Shown here piece by piece: positions 35,161 to 45,672 of a stretch of 64,000 nucleotides of DNA. Each line of letters begins with the position of its first letter. The first letter of the stretch is position 1. The DNA lies in NCBI GenBank assembly GCA_036346395.1, contig CM070609.1, forward strand, positions 47,068,777-47,132,776. Reading direction: 5' to 3'. A program made the translations under genes and the position numbers. Source of the DNA: Hsuehochloa calcarea (taxonomy: Eukaryota; Streptophyta; Magnoliopsida; Poales; Poaceae). The notes under the pieces are model-generated. The model saw only the letters and a list, made by a program, of their open reading frames with translations. It was not told where the DNA came from and searched no databases.

Positions 35161-36095
35161 GAAGAGATTTTTGTCCTCAAACTTTGATATGAAAGATCTT
35201 GGTGAAGCTTCGCTCGTTCTAGGGATCGAAATTCAGGATAGAAACAAAGGGATATTGGGACTATCACAAAAGACATATATAGAGAAAGTCTTAAAGAAAT
35301 TTGGGATGCATAAATGTAGTCTTTCACTGCACCTATAGTCAAGGGCGAGATATGGGGATTTTCAATGCCCCAGAACCAAGATGAGATCGATCAAATGAAA
35401 GCGGTTCCATATGCTTCAAATTGTCGGAAGCTTACAAGATGCTCAAGTGTGCACATACGACTTAGCTTTTGTTACTGGGTTACTTGGCGATTCCAGAGCA
35501 ATCTCGAATAGAACATTGGAAATTGATAAAGAAAGTCTTGCGTTATTTGTAAGGAACAAAAGGCCTCATGATGACATCTGTAAGATCGATTTACTCCATA
35601 TAGTGGGGTATCTGATTCTAATTTTGCGGAGATGATAGAAAGTCGACATCAGGATATGTCTTCACTCTCATTTGGAGGAGCTATATCGTGGAAAAGCTCA
35701 AAGCAAACCGTCACTACATCGTCCACAATGTATGCCGAGTTTGTAGCATGTTATGAGGCTACGGGCAGTGAACGGCTAAAGAAGTTCATACAGGTTTAAA
35801 AGTGGTTGACGACATCAATAGACCACTTAAGTTGTATCGCGACAATGAACCCGTAGAATGTATGCCCACAACAATAAGTCAAGTGGTCTTTGCCAAACAC
35901 ATTGACATAAAGTACTATGTTGTGAAAGATAAAGTTCGGGATCAAATTATAAGTCTTGAGCATATAAGTACTGCAAAGATGTTAGCGGATCCGCTTACTA
36001 AAGGCTTACCACCCAATGTGTTCAGAGAACATATAGCCGGCATGGGTTTAAGGAAAGCCTATGATTCTGGACTAAAAGATGGCCCAAAAGATTAA
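35161..36095 (+). pseudogene. RT thumb and RNase H of Copia element 2
   Basis: Fragments of the connection region are spread over frames (LGIEIQDRNKGILGLSQKTY near 35220). From 35802 the frame gives the RNase H end: KLYRDNEPVECM, AKHIDIKYYVVKDKVRD and KMLADPLTKGLPPNVF, stopping at 36093-36095. Confidence 0.85.
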
Positions 36096-36245
36096 AGTAA
36101 CTATTTGAGCAGGAGGTGTATTGTAGTGTTGAATCTATCGGCGATTGACCGTGACGATGAGACACGTTCTATGCACCAATTTGTGATGGAATGAGTAAAG
36201 TCAAAAGGAATTAAAGATAAAGCATGATTGAGATCAAGGGGAGAA

Positions 36246-36738
36246 TGTTAGAGTTGATCTCGGGCATTTGGCCCAACGACCAAATGCCCAATCCTCGATC
36301 GCGCACTCGATCAGGCGCCACCCATTAGGTCGGGCCCTGTCGCCGCCGCCAAATAAAAGGAGGTGGGGGCGGGCGCACGAGACCAAGGTTCACCGTGCCG
36401 CCACCAAAACCCTAACCGACATAACCCTAATCGATCCGAGAGGCGCTGGCGACGGAAGAACGCCACGCTTCCACCGACCACCGCATTGCATCTACTACAC
36501 GGGAAGAACACCGCCGCCTCTACCGACTACCGTCGGCCTCACCTCCGCTCGGGATCGACCACCGCCGCCTCTACTACACGCAAACCAACCATGGCCAACC
36601 CTTCCTCTTCATCGTCGGACGGTACACCCGTGAAAACCCTAATCTATCTCTCTCTCTCGTCTTGTCTCTCAAACCCGAAACAAGAAAACCAGATCCGAAC
36701 AAACCAAAAGACCAAAAGAGATCTAACAAGATCTATCA
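36246..36738 (+). repeat. 3' LTR of Copia element 2
   Basis: It starts TGTTAGAGTTGATCTCGGGC after the purine tract aaggggagaa and ends AAGATCTATCA. It is co-linear with the 5' LTR but 16 bp shorter because of several short losses in C/G-rich stretches between 36290 and 36490. Confidence 0.92.
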
Positions 36739-36865
36739 ACAATAACGGTGTCATTTTTGCTAATACATCTCCATAATTGATATTTTTGCAAATACGGACT
36801 GAAAAGGTGCTGAGTATGCCAAAAATTATAGTACAGCGTGTATAGGGCAAGGATCAAAATACACA

Positions 36866-37659
36866 ACGTTCTTACTAGTGAGGTTTGAGTCTCGGTGATT
36901 GTGGCTGAGATGGGATCTACTATATACAAAGGCTAAAAAGCATTAATAGTTTCACAGATATGACACAGGAACTGGCCGGGTTGCGTTGGCTGGGACTACT
37001 AACAAAACATGTAGACAAAAACGTCCTTGGTTTTCCTCGCAAGTAGAGGCCGCGGTTACTGTCATTGAAGCTGTCCCCAGGAAAGTAACAGAATAAGATG
37101 TTAGTTAGAAAGGATCTATCTATCTATATTTATTTATCTATCTATATATATCTATACTAACTTAAAAAATCAAGAACAGGAGAGAGAAACCTGGAGTATT
37201 GAATTTCGGCATCAACAGCTCCGCTAGCTCTAGCAATCTATATGTTATTCATGCGATTTGTGACGACGTGAGTATGTAAACATGGAGAGGCACAGGGTGC
37301 GACAAGGAGGTAGGATTGCACCATGGAGTAGTGGGCAGAGGGAATCTGGCTATACCTGGAAGCGGCTGGTTTTGTGTAGAGTTCTTTTAATGTTTCTTAG
37401 ACGCTTTTTTTTTTACTTGGAGGATCAAGTGTATGATGGCAAGGTGGTGATGTAGGTTTGTGTATGGAACAAATGTGAAGTAGTATGTCTTGAAGGAATT
37501 AATACGGGCTGGGTCCAGTTTTTAATTCTAATTAATTCCTGAAGAATCTCAAAGACCCATGTGCACGTGCTAAAATTGATTAGTCCCAAATAGAGAGTTG
37601 AAGGGGAGTTACATCACTTTATAAGGTGGACGTGGTAGCCCTCCTTGTAGAATTGGAGA
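36866..37659. other. Intergenic, with a tetranucleotide repeat
   Basis: No gene was found. A (CTAT)n microsatellite with interruptions lies at 37115-37156. An acidic ORF at 37626 leads into the promoter-like repeat copy. Confidence 0.5.
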
Positions 37660-38080
37660 AAGCCAACAGCGCTGCTGCTCGCTTTCGCCGCCGCCACCGC
37701 CGAAGCCGGAGCGGTGCGTGCGCAGCGAGCAGCACGCCGGTGCAGCGCGTTTTCTTTATCTATTCAAAAATCGAAACGCATCGACTCGAAGTAATGTCAT
37801 TAACAAACGGCTGGCAGTAACGGTTCAGTCACCATTGAGTTATGGCTACGGTTTGCACTGGTTTATGGCAACCGTTTCCTCTGGTCTCTGTCTCTTCGTT
37901 TTTGTTTTTGGCTATTACAAGGACAGTGAACTGTTTGTGTCAAAGGTTTCTCCAATTCACTCCCACGAGAGACTAAGAAAGCATCCTCGAGTTTGTTGCT
38001 GTTGTGTTTGCCGATCTCCACCCCGCAAGGCGCGTGTACGGTCAAACCGAGAGAGCAGGCCTCCGGAACCCCCGTCCTTG
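37660..38080. repeat. Promoter-like direct repeat, copy 1
   Basis: About 420 bp is repeated at 43561-44000 in the same orientation. The best-conserved part starts at ctttatctat (37755) and runs through cggtttgcactggtttatgg and gtttctccaattcactc to ggcctccggaaccc. The sequence ends exactly where the CACTA element starts. The ORFs inside (for example 37718-38152) change frame and are not gene-like. Confidence 0.8.
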
Positions 38081-38096
38081 CACTACTACAAAACAG

Positions 38097-38460
38097 GTCA
38101 TAGAAGACGCCTCATCACAGATGATTATTTGAAACCGTCTGTGATAAAATAATCATAGACGGTTCCAAGACGAACCGTCTGTGATATGTCACTATCACAG
38201 ACGGTTCGTGGTTAGAACCGTATGTGAAGCTATGATACCAAGAATATCACAGACGGTTCGTGGTTAGAACCGTTTGTGAAGCTATGATACCAAGAATATT
38301 ACAGACGGTTCGTGGTTAGAACACAGACGGTTTCATAATAGAACCGTCTGTGATATTAAAATTAGGTTTCTCTGTTAACATCACGTATGGTTTGTTTATG
38401 GAACCGTCAGGATGTATTATCGCTGCACGGTTCTATCATAGAACCGCGTGATATCAAATA
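38097..38460. repeat. Left subterminal repeats of the CACTA element
   Basis: At least ten copies of the 10-12-bp core ACAGACGGTTC or its reverse complement GAACCGTCTGTG occur, several as head-to-head pairs forming hairpins. The right end (43200-43550) has a similar set. Confidence 0.88.
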
Positions 38461-39999
38461 TATAAGTGCCCGACTCGAATGGTTGTGCACTCTTACGCTT
38501 TAGTCTTTTCCACGGCCCGTGGCGCCTCGGTCTCCTCCACGACACCACCTCCGAGGCCGCCCCCTCCTTCGTCCTCGCTTTCCGCCCGGTGCCGCCTCCC
38601 TTCATCCTTGCCTCCGTCCAGTGCCGCCCCCGCCCCTGCCGACCACCCGGTGAGTTTCCCAGCGCCGCCCCAATGCCTGTGCGCGCTTCCCCCATTCTCT
38701 GCCGTGAGAGCCGAGGGTTTCCCTCGGTGCCGACCCCGCCCCTGCCGACCACCCAGTGAGAGAATTCCTTGGTGGATTCTTCAGGTTCTGGAAGTTTTTG
38801 TGCTACTTGTGATTACATATTTGTGCATGCTTCGATCTCGATATTAATTGATGGATCTGTTAGTGTTAAAAATGAATTACAAATTGGCTTGAGGAATCCT
38901 TATTATTCCCCTATGAGTATGTGCTGAAAAATAGGGACTTGATATTGTAGTATTGTACCTTGAAAACACAAAAAGCCTTGCTTTGTTCCTGGTCATGTGA
39001 ACATGATAAGTTAAAGAAACTTAATAGCAGCTAGCTATGAAGGTATTCAATAAATGCAAATTTAAGCACCATGATACTACCATCGAGTTACATTTCTGAC
39101 TGCTAAAAGCACAAACTGAACTTTAGCACATATAGTTGGAAGATGATAGCAGTTTCGAGTTAAATCCTGGAAAGAACTTATACATGAATAGCAATTAGAA
39201 AAGGATTTGCCAAAATGAAAGTGAATGCATATTACTCACCTTAAAAGTCTTGAAGGAATCTGATGCTATGCTAAAGTCTGGAAACTGTATATAATGAAGG
39301 AATCTCTTGATATGCTGAGAGTCTAGTATGGAGCTGCAAAAATAACAACTAGTACATATTAATAAAACATTCTAAACAAGAAAGGGTCTAACATAGAAAG
39401 TAAAAGTAATAATTCATCAAAGCAAACAATGATATTTTGGATAAAAAGGATGAAAATGATACATTAATTATGCACAACTTTCAATGTTTGGCTACATGAA
39501 AATTAGTTGCTATTTGATAAAAACATCCATAGGGACATTGCACTTTTTTATAATAGAACATTGTAAATCATACTTATACCGTGCAACAACTTGGTGGCGT
39601 ATGCAATCCCTCAATATTGTACTATAATGTATTGCAATGTCCATGTTATCACACCTGCACACAGGTTGCATAAATCTTATGTGGTTAGTTCCAAATAATA
39701 AGCAGCCACATAATTGAAACTATGACAAAATATCATGACGGCTCCTGTTATCTTTCCGTCAAGACGGCTCCCGCACACAGGAAGAGGCCATGCCCTCCTG
39801 TACCTCAAAATCATGCAATATTTCAGCTATATGTTAAAACTGCACTGTTTGCAATATTTCCTTCTCCTTTGCAGTTTTTTTGTGCAATTTCATATATTTT
39901 ATTTACTACGTATCATATATTTAGGTTCAATGGGTAACTTCTATTTGTTTATGTAATCATTGCATACATAACTTATATAGATAGCAAGTAAGTGAGATG

Positions 40000-40640
40000 G
40001 CAGAGGCACCGTCTTCGCCGCCGTCAGCGACGTCGCCAAATGCGTATGGATCTCCGATCAAGGTGGTACGCAGGCGAGAAGGCAGAGGAATCTCCAAATT
40101 GCACTCGGGCCGCATGACGATCACGGAGGTCAGTGACGTCGAGATCCCGCTGAGTCCCAAGAAAGCAGCTGCGAGATTCCGGACCGTCTGCGGGGTACTT
40201 GCAAGGGAACGGGTCCCCATTACCACCCCAACCTGGAAGTCTCTGACGGATGTACAGAGAGACCGGCCAGGATGAACTTTCGTCTCGCTCACTTTCCACG
40301 AAGCAGACTGCGCGTGTGCGATGGCACGCGCTGCTGGCGATGTCCCACGCGTGGAGGACCTTCAAGAGCCAGCTTGTTACGCAGTACGTGAACACGGGTC
40401 GGACGCCCTTCACGACGTATCAATTTTTGTCGCGGAATACATGGGACGCCTTCGTGCAGATGAAGACGACGCCGAATTTCAGGAGCAAAGTGCGGCGCAC
40501 AGAGCTATCCAGGCACAAAACACTCACCCCCACAGACTCGACACCGCTGGGTACGCGGGTAAAGCCACGCAGTGGGCGGCGGAGGACGAGACATTGCAGA
40601 CGACCGCTTCTTGAGATCTCGACGAGCGCTCGAGCACAGT
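40000..40640 (+). pseudogene. Transposase-24-like domain inside the CACTA element
   Basis: Two frames carry the parts. The first reads HAWRTFKSQLVTQYVNTG, TPFTTYQFL, then TWDAFVQMKTTPNFRSK; the second continues with HRLDTAGYAGKATQWAAEDE. The W.FK..L...Y, W..FV and GYAGK spacing is that of plant transposase-24 proteins of En/Spm elements, which probably bind element DNA. An upstream open frame from 39997 (Ser/Pro/Arg-rich) may be its N-terminus. Frame breaks make it inactive. Confidence 0.65.
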
Positions 40641-40999
40641 TAAGAGCGAGGGCATCACCCACGTCTTCGGGCAGCATCTCTTTCACAAACCCGGCAGACG
40701 AGGCAGTATCTCAACGCCTGGTAAATTCCTCGAACCACTTAATTGTTAATAAGTCCATAACTTCATGGTGTCTACAATAACATGATGTCCTCTTGCAGGA
40801 AGCATTGACTTCCGCATCTTCCCAAGGTTCCTTCGAAGTAGACAGGGAGAAGGATGTACTATCTATGGCCCTAGGAAACAAAGAGCACCCGGGTCGCACG
40901 TGAAGCGTTGGGGTTTACGTACCTTGGAGGGATGGATTCCCACACAACTCGAACACATATAGGAGTAGAAAGAGATCCAAGGACCAGCACGACGCTCGG

Positions 41000-41560
41000 T
41001 TGGAACATGTGATTATTGGAAAATTTCAAGAACAAATAACAAACTTACAGAACCAAGTAAATCAACTCATGCAGGCGCAAGCCGCCCCTGTTAATTTGGG
41101 AGCAAGTCCTCCTCCACATCGGAGTAGCGTCACGTCCACACATAATTCTGGACATGACGATATGCAATTATCGATCGACGACATCGAGGTAATGTACATC
41201 TCTGGAATGCTCCAAAGATAGACTTATATGACGTCTTAGTTAATTGTGTACCATTTTGTAGGAGCCGACGCCCTGTAAACTCTAAGTGAGAATGGTTGGG
41301 TCGATTCCTATTGAGGCTGGGCGGGGTATGGTGTATCCATACCAGGAAGGCGATCTGACATGATGATGATGCCCACCGCGCAGGTTACGCCGAGTGCGGT
41401 GGACATGGTACATGACAATTTCATGGCCATTCCACTGGAGATTCCCCCGAACGAAGAAATCAAAACACTAGGGGATGCCACACACACTTTTATCCAGTGG
41501 CCCAAGAAGGACATCACACTGGACCCTTCAGTGATGCGATATCGATAGGACCCTACCTCT
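41000..41560 (+). pseudogene. Coiled-coil and linker of the CACTA-encoded protein
   Basis: The frame from 41000 begins with a Gln/Asn-rich coiled-coil (KFQEQITNLQNQVNQLMQA). A later exon (41360-41548) gives PLEIPPNEEIKTLGDA and FIQWPKKDI, a block common in rice En/Spm proteins just before the protease-like domain. Confidence 0.6.
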
Positions 41561-41758
41561 CCAATAGGACCCTCGATGAGTCCGCCTCAACCAAAGCTTC
41601 AGAAGGCCGTCACATCGCTTCCCGTCGAGAAGACGGCGTAGGGACAAGAAAAGCGTGTCACCATATCGGTCCCTGAGGCGTCTCACGGGAAGACGTCCCT
41701 CAGCCGCCTCGTTAAGGAGAAATCGAAATCGAAGAACATTAAGGCACCTCCCAAACCC

Positions 41759-42996
41759 GTGAAATACTCACTCGGAAGTCTGTTGGTCTCCGGCGCAGAA
41801 ATAAAGAGCTCAGGAGTAGCTTGTCAAGCTTTGCATGATTTGTACTTGCGTAAGACCCGAGAGAAGGGGGTCATACCGGAATCACCGTCAGATACAGGAG
41901 GGAGCATTTTCTCCACGAGCCTGGCCACTTCGTCGTGGGCTTCGAAGACTTATTTGACCTATACAACCTAAGCGCCTCGACGCCTCACTTCTACGATCTG
42001 CCGACAATCGTAAGTGTGTACAATCAATTACTACACTCACGTGATACCGATAAATATCATAACTCATTGCTTATGTACGGATACATTATGAAATGTGCCC
42101 GTCGAATCAAAGAACTCGTGGGTTTCTCGACCCACACGTGGTCTCCGAGCAAACAATCAACCAAGACGCATCCTACGCCGAGAATTACATAAAATGGGAT
42201 TGCTTGCTCGACGACAAGGACTACATAATGGTGCCCTACAACCTAAGTAAGTGCTTCAATATTTGATATACAAATTACGTTTCAACATAGGTTTATGACT
42301 ATAGCGACATACGAGTAGGTTCCATGGATTCTTCCGATTCTTGTGCCAAAGAGGAACATAGTATTGTACCTTGATTCTCTACTCAACAAAAATCATGACT
42401 TCACCCTTCTTAAAGGAATACTCGATGTGTATGTTCATTTCTGCGCACATAACTCTATTGTAGTCTTCCTTCGCTTGAAATGGACGAGGATAACTTTTTG
42501 AATCATGTAGGCGTTCATCGGCTATGTTGCCGAGTGAGGTTTATACAAGGAACGAGCGCCACACCGACTCACGAGATGCGATTTTGATGCACGCGCTACA
42601 ACACAATAATCATATATCATACTCCGTAATATTGCGTCTCGAACTGACTGTACATATATATGTAATTCTATTTTTGCAGTGCCGCCAGCAAAAACGAGAT
42701 CACCTATGCGCATTCTACGTATGCCATCATATGCAGCTATTGATTGCTTCTAGGATGCACGATCCCCAGGTTTGTCAATCTCGTAATAATTATTTCCTAA
42801 TTATAAATTTAAATATATATGCTTACTACTTTACTCCTACTAGCGACAGGGTTTGAACATAGAGTTAAGTGCACTCGAGATAGACCAGGTCACGCAAGTT
42901 CGAGGGGAGCTCTACGTCTTCATCACGGCAGACATAGTTAACACCACCGGAGAGTTTCACGCCGTCGACACCGATGAACGACCTCGAAACAATTGA
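41759..42996 (+). pseudogene. Ulp1/C48 protease-like domain inside the CACTA element
   Basis: Exon-like pieces in shifting frames read HEPGHFVVGFEDLFDLYNL (41912-41970), YIKWDCLLDDKDYIMVPYNL (42185-42245), ILVPKRNIVLYLDSLLNK (42340-42395), DHLCAFYVCHHMQLL (42700-42745) and a tail ending GEFHAVDTDERPRNN at 42996. This is the order of a Ulp1-type cysteine protease, with Asp in YLDSL and Cys in HLCAFYVC; the catalytic His codon near 42321 is disrupted by a one-base loss. GTAAGT-type donors are still visible (42008, 42246). The domain is common in plant transposon proteins and may be a captured desumoylating protease. Confidence 0.65.
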
Positions 42997-43199
42997 TTCA
43001 ATATTGTAATTCACTTTGACTGTTTGTAATTCAATTTGTAACTATAGCGACAATGTATACTTGAAACATTCTTTTGTAATTGATTTTGAGTTAAATGATC
43101 ACTTTGGGTTGTCGATAATTATCTGTGATATGTTTCTGCTTGCTAGTTTTTAGAGGGCATGGCTAGCAATTCCTGAGGCTAGCTGAAAATACGATAAAA

Positions 43200-43550
43200 A
43201 TTAATTAGGTCTAAAGACTTATCACAGACGATTCCAACCATGAACCGTCTGTGATACTACATAATCACAGACGGTTCGTGGTTGAAACCGTCTGTGATAC
43301 TACAGAATCACTGACGGTTCCAACTACGAACCGTCTGTGATTCTTCAGTATCACAGACGGTTCCAACCACGAATCGTCTGTGATTCTGTAGTATCACAGA
43401 CGATTCGTAGTTGGAATCGTCTATGATAAGACTTATCACAGACGGTTTTTCAACCGTCTGTGATAACCGCTGTTATCACAGACATAAAATTTCAGACGGT
43501 TCAAAAACCGTCTGTGATGACTGTTACGAACCGTCTGTGATGAGTTTTTC
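43200..43550. repeat. Right subterminal repeats of the CACTA element
   Basis: A dense run of ACAGACGGTT cores on both strands lies here, arranged as long imperfect inverted repeats (for example 43225-43440), mirroring the left end. Confidence 0.88.
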
Positions 43551-43560
43551 TATAGTAGTG

Positions 43561-44000
43561 AAGCCAACTTGCGCGCTCACTCGCTCGCTCGCTCACCGAG
43601 CGGAGCCGTGCTGTGTCGTGCCATGCCGTGCCAGTGCGCGCAGGCACGTCGGGTGTGGGCGCGTTTTTCTTTATCTATGCGAAAATCGAAACGCACCGAC
43701 TCGAAGTAGTGACATTAACGAACGGCTGGCAGAAACGGTTCAGTTACCAGTGAGTTATAGCTACGGTTTGCACTGGTTTATGGCAACCGTTTCCTCTGGT
43801 CTCTGCCTCTTCGTTTTTGTTTTTGGCTATTACAAGAACATTGAACTCTTCGTGTCAAAGGTTTCTCCAATTCACTCTTACGAGAGACTAAGAAAGCATC
43901 ATCGAGTCTGTTGTTGTTGTGTCTGGCGATCTCCATCCCGCAAGACGCGTGTACGGTCGAACCAGGAGAGCAGGCCTCCGGAACCCACGTCCATGAAGGC
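43561..44000. repeat. Promoter-like direct repeat, copy 2
   Basis: It begins directly after the CACTA element with gaagccaac-type sequence like copy 1 and is about 90% similar in the core (43660-44000). It is followed by CT-rich, UTR-like sequence and an ATG at 44141, so in this copy the repeat may be the promoter and 5' leader of a gene. Confidence 0.8.
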
Positions 44001-44140
44001 TTGCACGAGCAAGGACGAAATTTTTTTTTGGGGAGCGTTCGCGCGACTGCTCACTGCTCCGTCTTCATCCGATCGCTGCTTCGTCATCTTCCAATCCTCT
44101 GCTTCATTTACATCATCTGCACGACTACTACCACTACGCC

Positions 44141-44200
44141 ATGGCGAACGACGACCTCACCAACACTTCTACTGCTGCTGTTCCTTCTACTGGTTCTAGG
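44141..44200 (+). pseudogene. Isolated gene-start exon of unknown family
   Basis: An ATG in good context (cgccATGGCG) opens a frame MANDDLTNTSTAAVPSTGSR that runs into a splice-donor-like CTAGGTATAT. The upstream sequence looks like a plant 5' UTR. No further exon is recognisable; the next coding sequence is on the other strand. It may be the first exon of a gene truncated by rearrangement, or part of a gene-capturing transposon. Confidence 0.3.
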
Positions 44201-44649
44201 TATATCAATCTTTCACTTGTCATGTATTTAGCTTTACTATCTGTTGTTATCTTAAACACTGAGATGGGAATACTACTTTCTGTTCTTCTGGAAATTCGTA
44301 TGACTATGGTGTTCATGATTATTTGCTTTATGAAAAAGGCTAAAGTATTGTCCATGATTCATCTAGTATATTTCTGAATTAAAGTAATTCAAAAAATACT
44401 TATATGTTCAATGTGTCTTACGAAATAAGATGAACAAAATCGATGCAATATTTGATAGTGCATGCGATATACCTCCTAGTTGAAGTAGTCTGCGAAGAGG
44501 TTGCAGGCGGTATGGTAGGGTCTTCATGGCGTGAATCTTGAATGTGGTTCTCTTGGTCCGAGTGCTGTCGCAGTGGTTGCTAGGGAGGGGGAAAAAAAGG
44601 TAAAGAGTTAAACTGAAAAGAACATACCAGATTATAGACGACTGTAGCA

Positions 44650-45480
44650 GCGCAAAGCATGGTAGAGATGGAAGGTAATGGAAAAGTAGTTAAGCAGAAA
44701 CATCTTGCGTGGCAACACAAGTTGGTACGAAAAGGAAATGCAGTATGCTATGTACGCCTTGGGGATGTCGGCCACGCCGGAGAAGACGAACATGGCGCCG
44801 ATCAGGCTGCCAACGATGATCTGGCATGCCAGCATCTGGGTGACGCCCTGGAGGAAGAGCTTGCCGCGGCCGAGGCGATCCACGGTGGCGAGGGCGGTGA
44901 TCACTGCAGACATTGGGGACGCGTCATCGGCGAAGTCGATCGTCTTGAAGAGGACCGGCACGTAGAACATGATAACGTTGATGCCGGTGAGCTGCTGGAA
45001 GCGCGGGTTGGCGATGGCCATGGTGTGCTGCGGCCGGTAGCGACGCTGGAGGATGTTACGCCACGGGTTGCTCACGAGCCTGGACTCCTCGCTGGCGGCC
45101 ACGAGGTCGTTGTACTCCTCCTTGATGTTGTCCGCGCCGGAGCATGCGCTTGGCGGCGTCGATGTAGCCGCGATGGATAAGGGAGTTGGGGGGTGTCGGG
45201 AAGGAAGAGCGTGCCCACGGCCATGATGACCGCCGGCACCGGTGGGAGCGCGAGACCCGCCCTTGATCTTAGCCGTGCCGTAGTTGATCAGGTTAGCGCA
45301 GAGGATGCCGACGCCGATGCCGAGGATGAGCATGAGGATGTTCTTGGCCGGCACCGAAAAGGAAGGTGCCGCCGCTGCCGAACATGGACCACTTGCGGCC
45401 GGCGACGCAGGTGACGCTGGCAGCGAAGAACAAGGCGACGAGGTGAACATGATGAGCAGCTGGCTGTTGAACTTGCAATA
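44650..45480 (-). pseudogene. Monosaccharide/H+ symporter (STP/MST) pseudogene
   Basis: The minus strand reads, in changing frames, FFAASVTCVAGRKWSMFGSG, NILMLILG fused to VGILCANLINYGTAKIKGG, EEYNDLVAASEESRLV, NPWRNILQRRYRPQ, FQQLTGINVIMFYVPVLF, DRLGRGKLFLQG and ACQIIVGSLIGAMF. These are hallmarks of plant plasma-membrane sugar transporters (major facilitator family), including the GRK loop motif, QQLTGIN in helix 7 and the DRLGR loop. The family is about 510-520 residues; both termini are missing, about 40 residues are deleted after LMLILG and about 10 before TVDRLGR, and at least two frameshifts are present. It has the GC-rich codon use of grass genes and looks fairly recent. Confidence 0.85.
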
Positions 45481-45672
45481 CTGGTTGCTCAGGTTCCGCT
45501 CCGCCTCCCGCTCCTTCCAGTGGGAAGTACTTTTATCAAGGAATTTCCGGTGGCAGTACATGGCGATGGTATTTATGTCTTTTCGCGTGGCTTTTCACGT
45601 GGCTTGAACGGGAAAAAACATTAGATATTATTATAACAAGCGAAAGGTAAATAAACAATTATAGGGAGAGAG

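Larger units (their letters stand above)
30406..36738 (+). mobile_element. Copia retrotransposon 2 (Tork/TNT1-like), degenerate
   Basis: This 6,333-bp element has LTRs at 30406-30914 and 36246-36738, a primer site TGGTATCAGAGCC at 30916, protease, integrase, RT and RNase H in Copia order, and a polypurine tract (aaggggagaa) next to the 3' LTR. ACAAT is duplicated at 30401-30405 and 36739-36743. The pol sequence is unlike the SIRE-like copies. The lineage name is a guess from overall layout. Confidence 0.92.
13468..36865. mobile_element. Outer long-TIR element containing the nested insertions
   Basis: Sequence 13468-13720 is an imperfect inverted repeat of the composite right arm formed by 29560-29602, 30354-30400 and 36744-36865. 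Matching blocks, left versus reverse complement of right, include CGTATTTGCAGAAATAT / CGTATTTGCAAAAATAT, AAAAATGACACCGTTA on both sides, AGGTCTCTCCC on both sides, and CACCACGTGGCC on both sides. The pairing continues across the insertion points of the hAT-type element and the second Copia element. Subtracting the three nested insertions (15.4, 0.75 and 6.3 kb) leaves about 0.9 kb, nearly one-third of it in each arm. That fits a non-autonomous Mutator-like or foldback element. Outer limits are approximate and no target duplication was identified. Confidence 0.65.
38081..43560 (+). mobile_element. CACTA (En/Spm) element, non-autonomous
   Basis: The 5,480-bp element starts CACTACTACAAAACAGG and ends CTATAGTAGTG, the CACTA terminal inverted repeat. 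Subterminal regions (38097-38460, 43200-43550) are packed with copies of ACAGACGGTT in both orientations, the sort of sites bound by CACTA transposition proteins. Internal sequence resembles the second protein of rice En/Spm elements with a transposase-24-like domain and a C48 protease-like domain. The main transposase (TNPD) is not visible. No 3-bp target duplication is evident: TTG is on the left and AAG on the right. Confidence 0.9.

Noticed and set aside
38466..38847. Pro/Ser-rich ORFs near the left end of the CACTA element
   Set aside because: Several frames are open at once; this is probably the leader or first intron of the element's gene.
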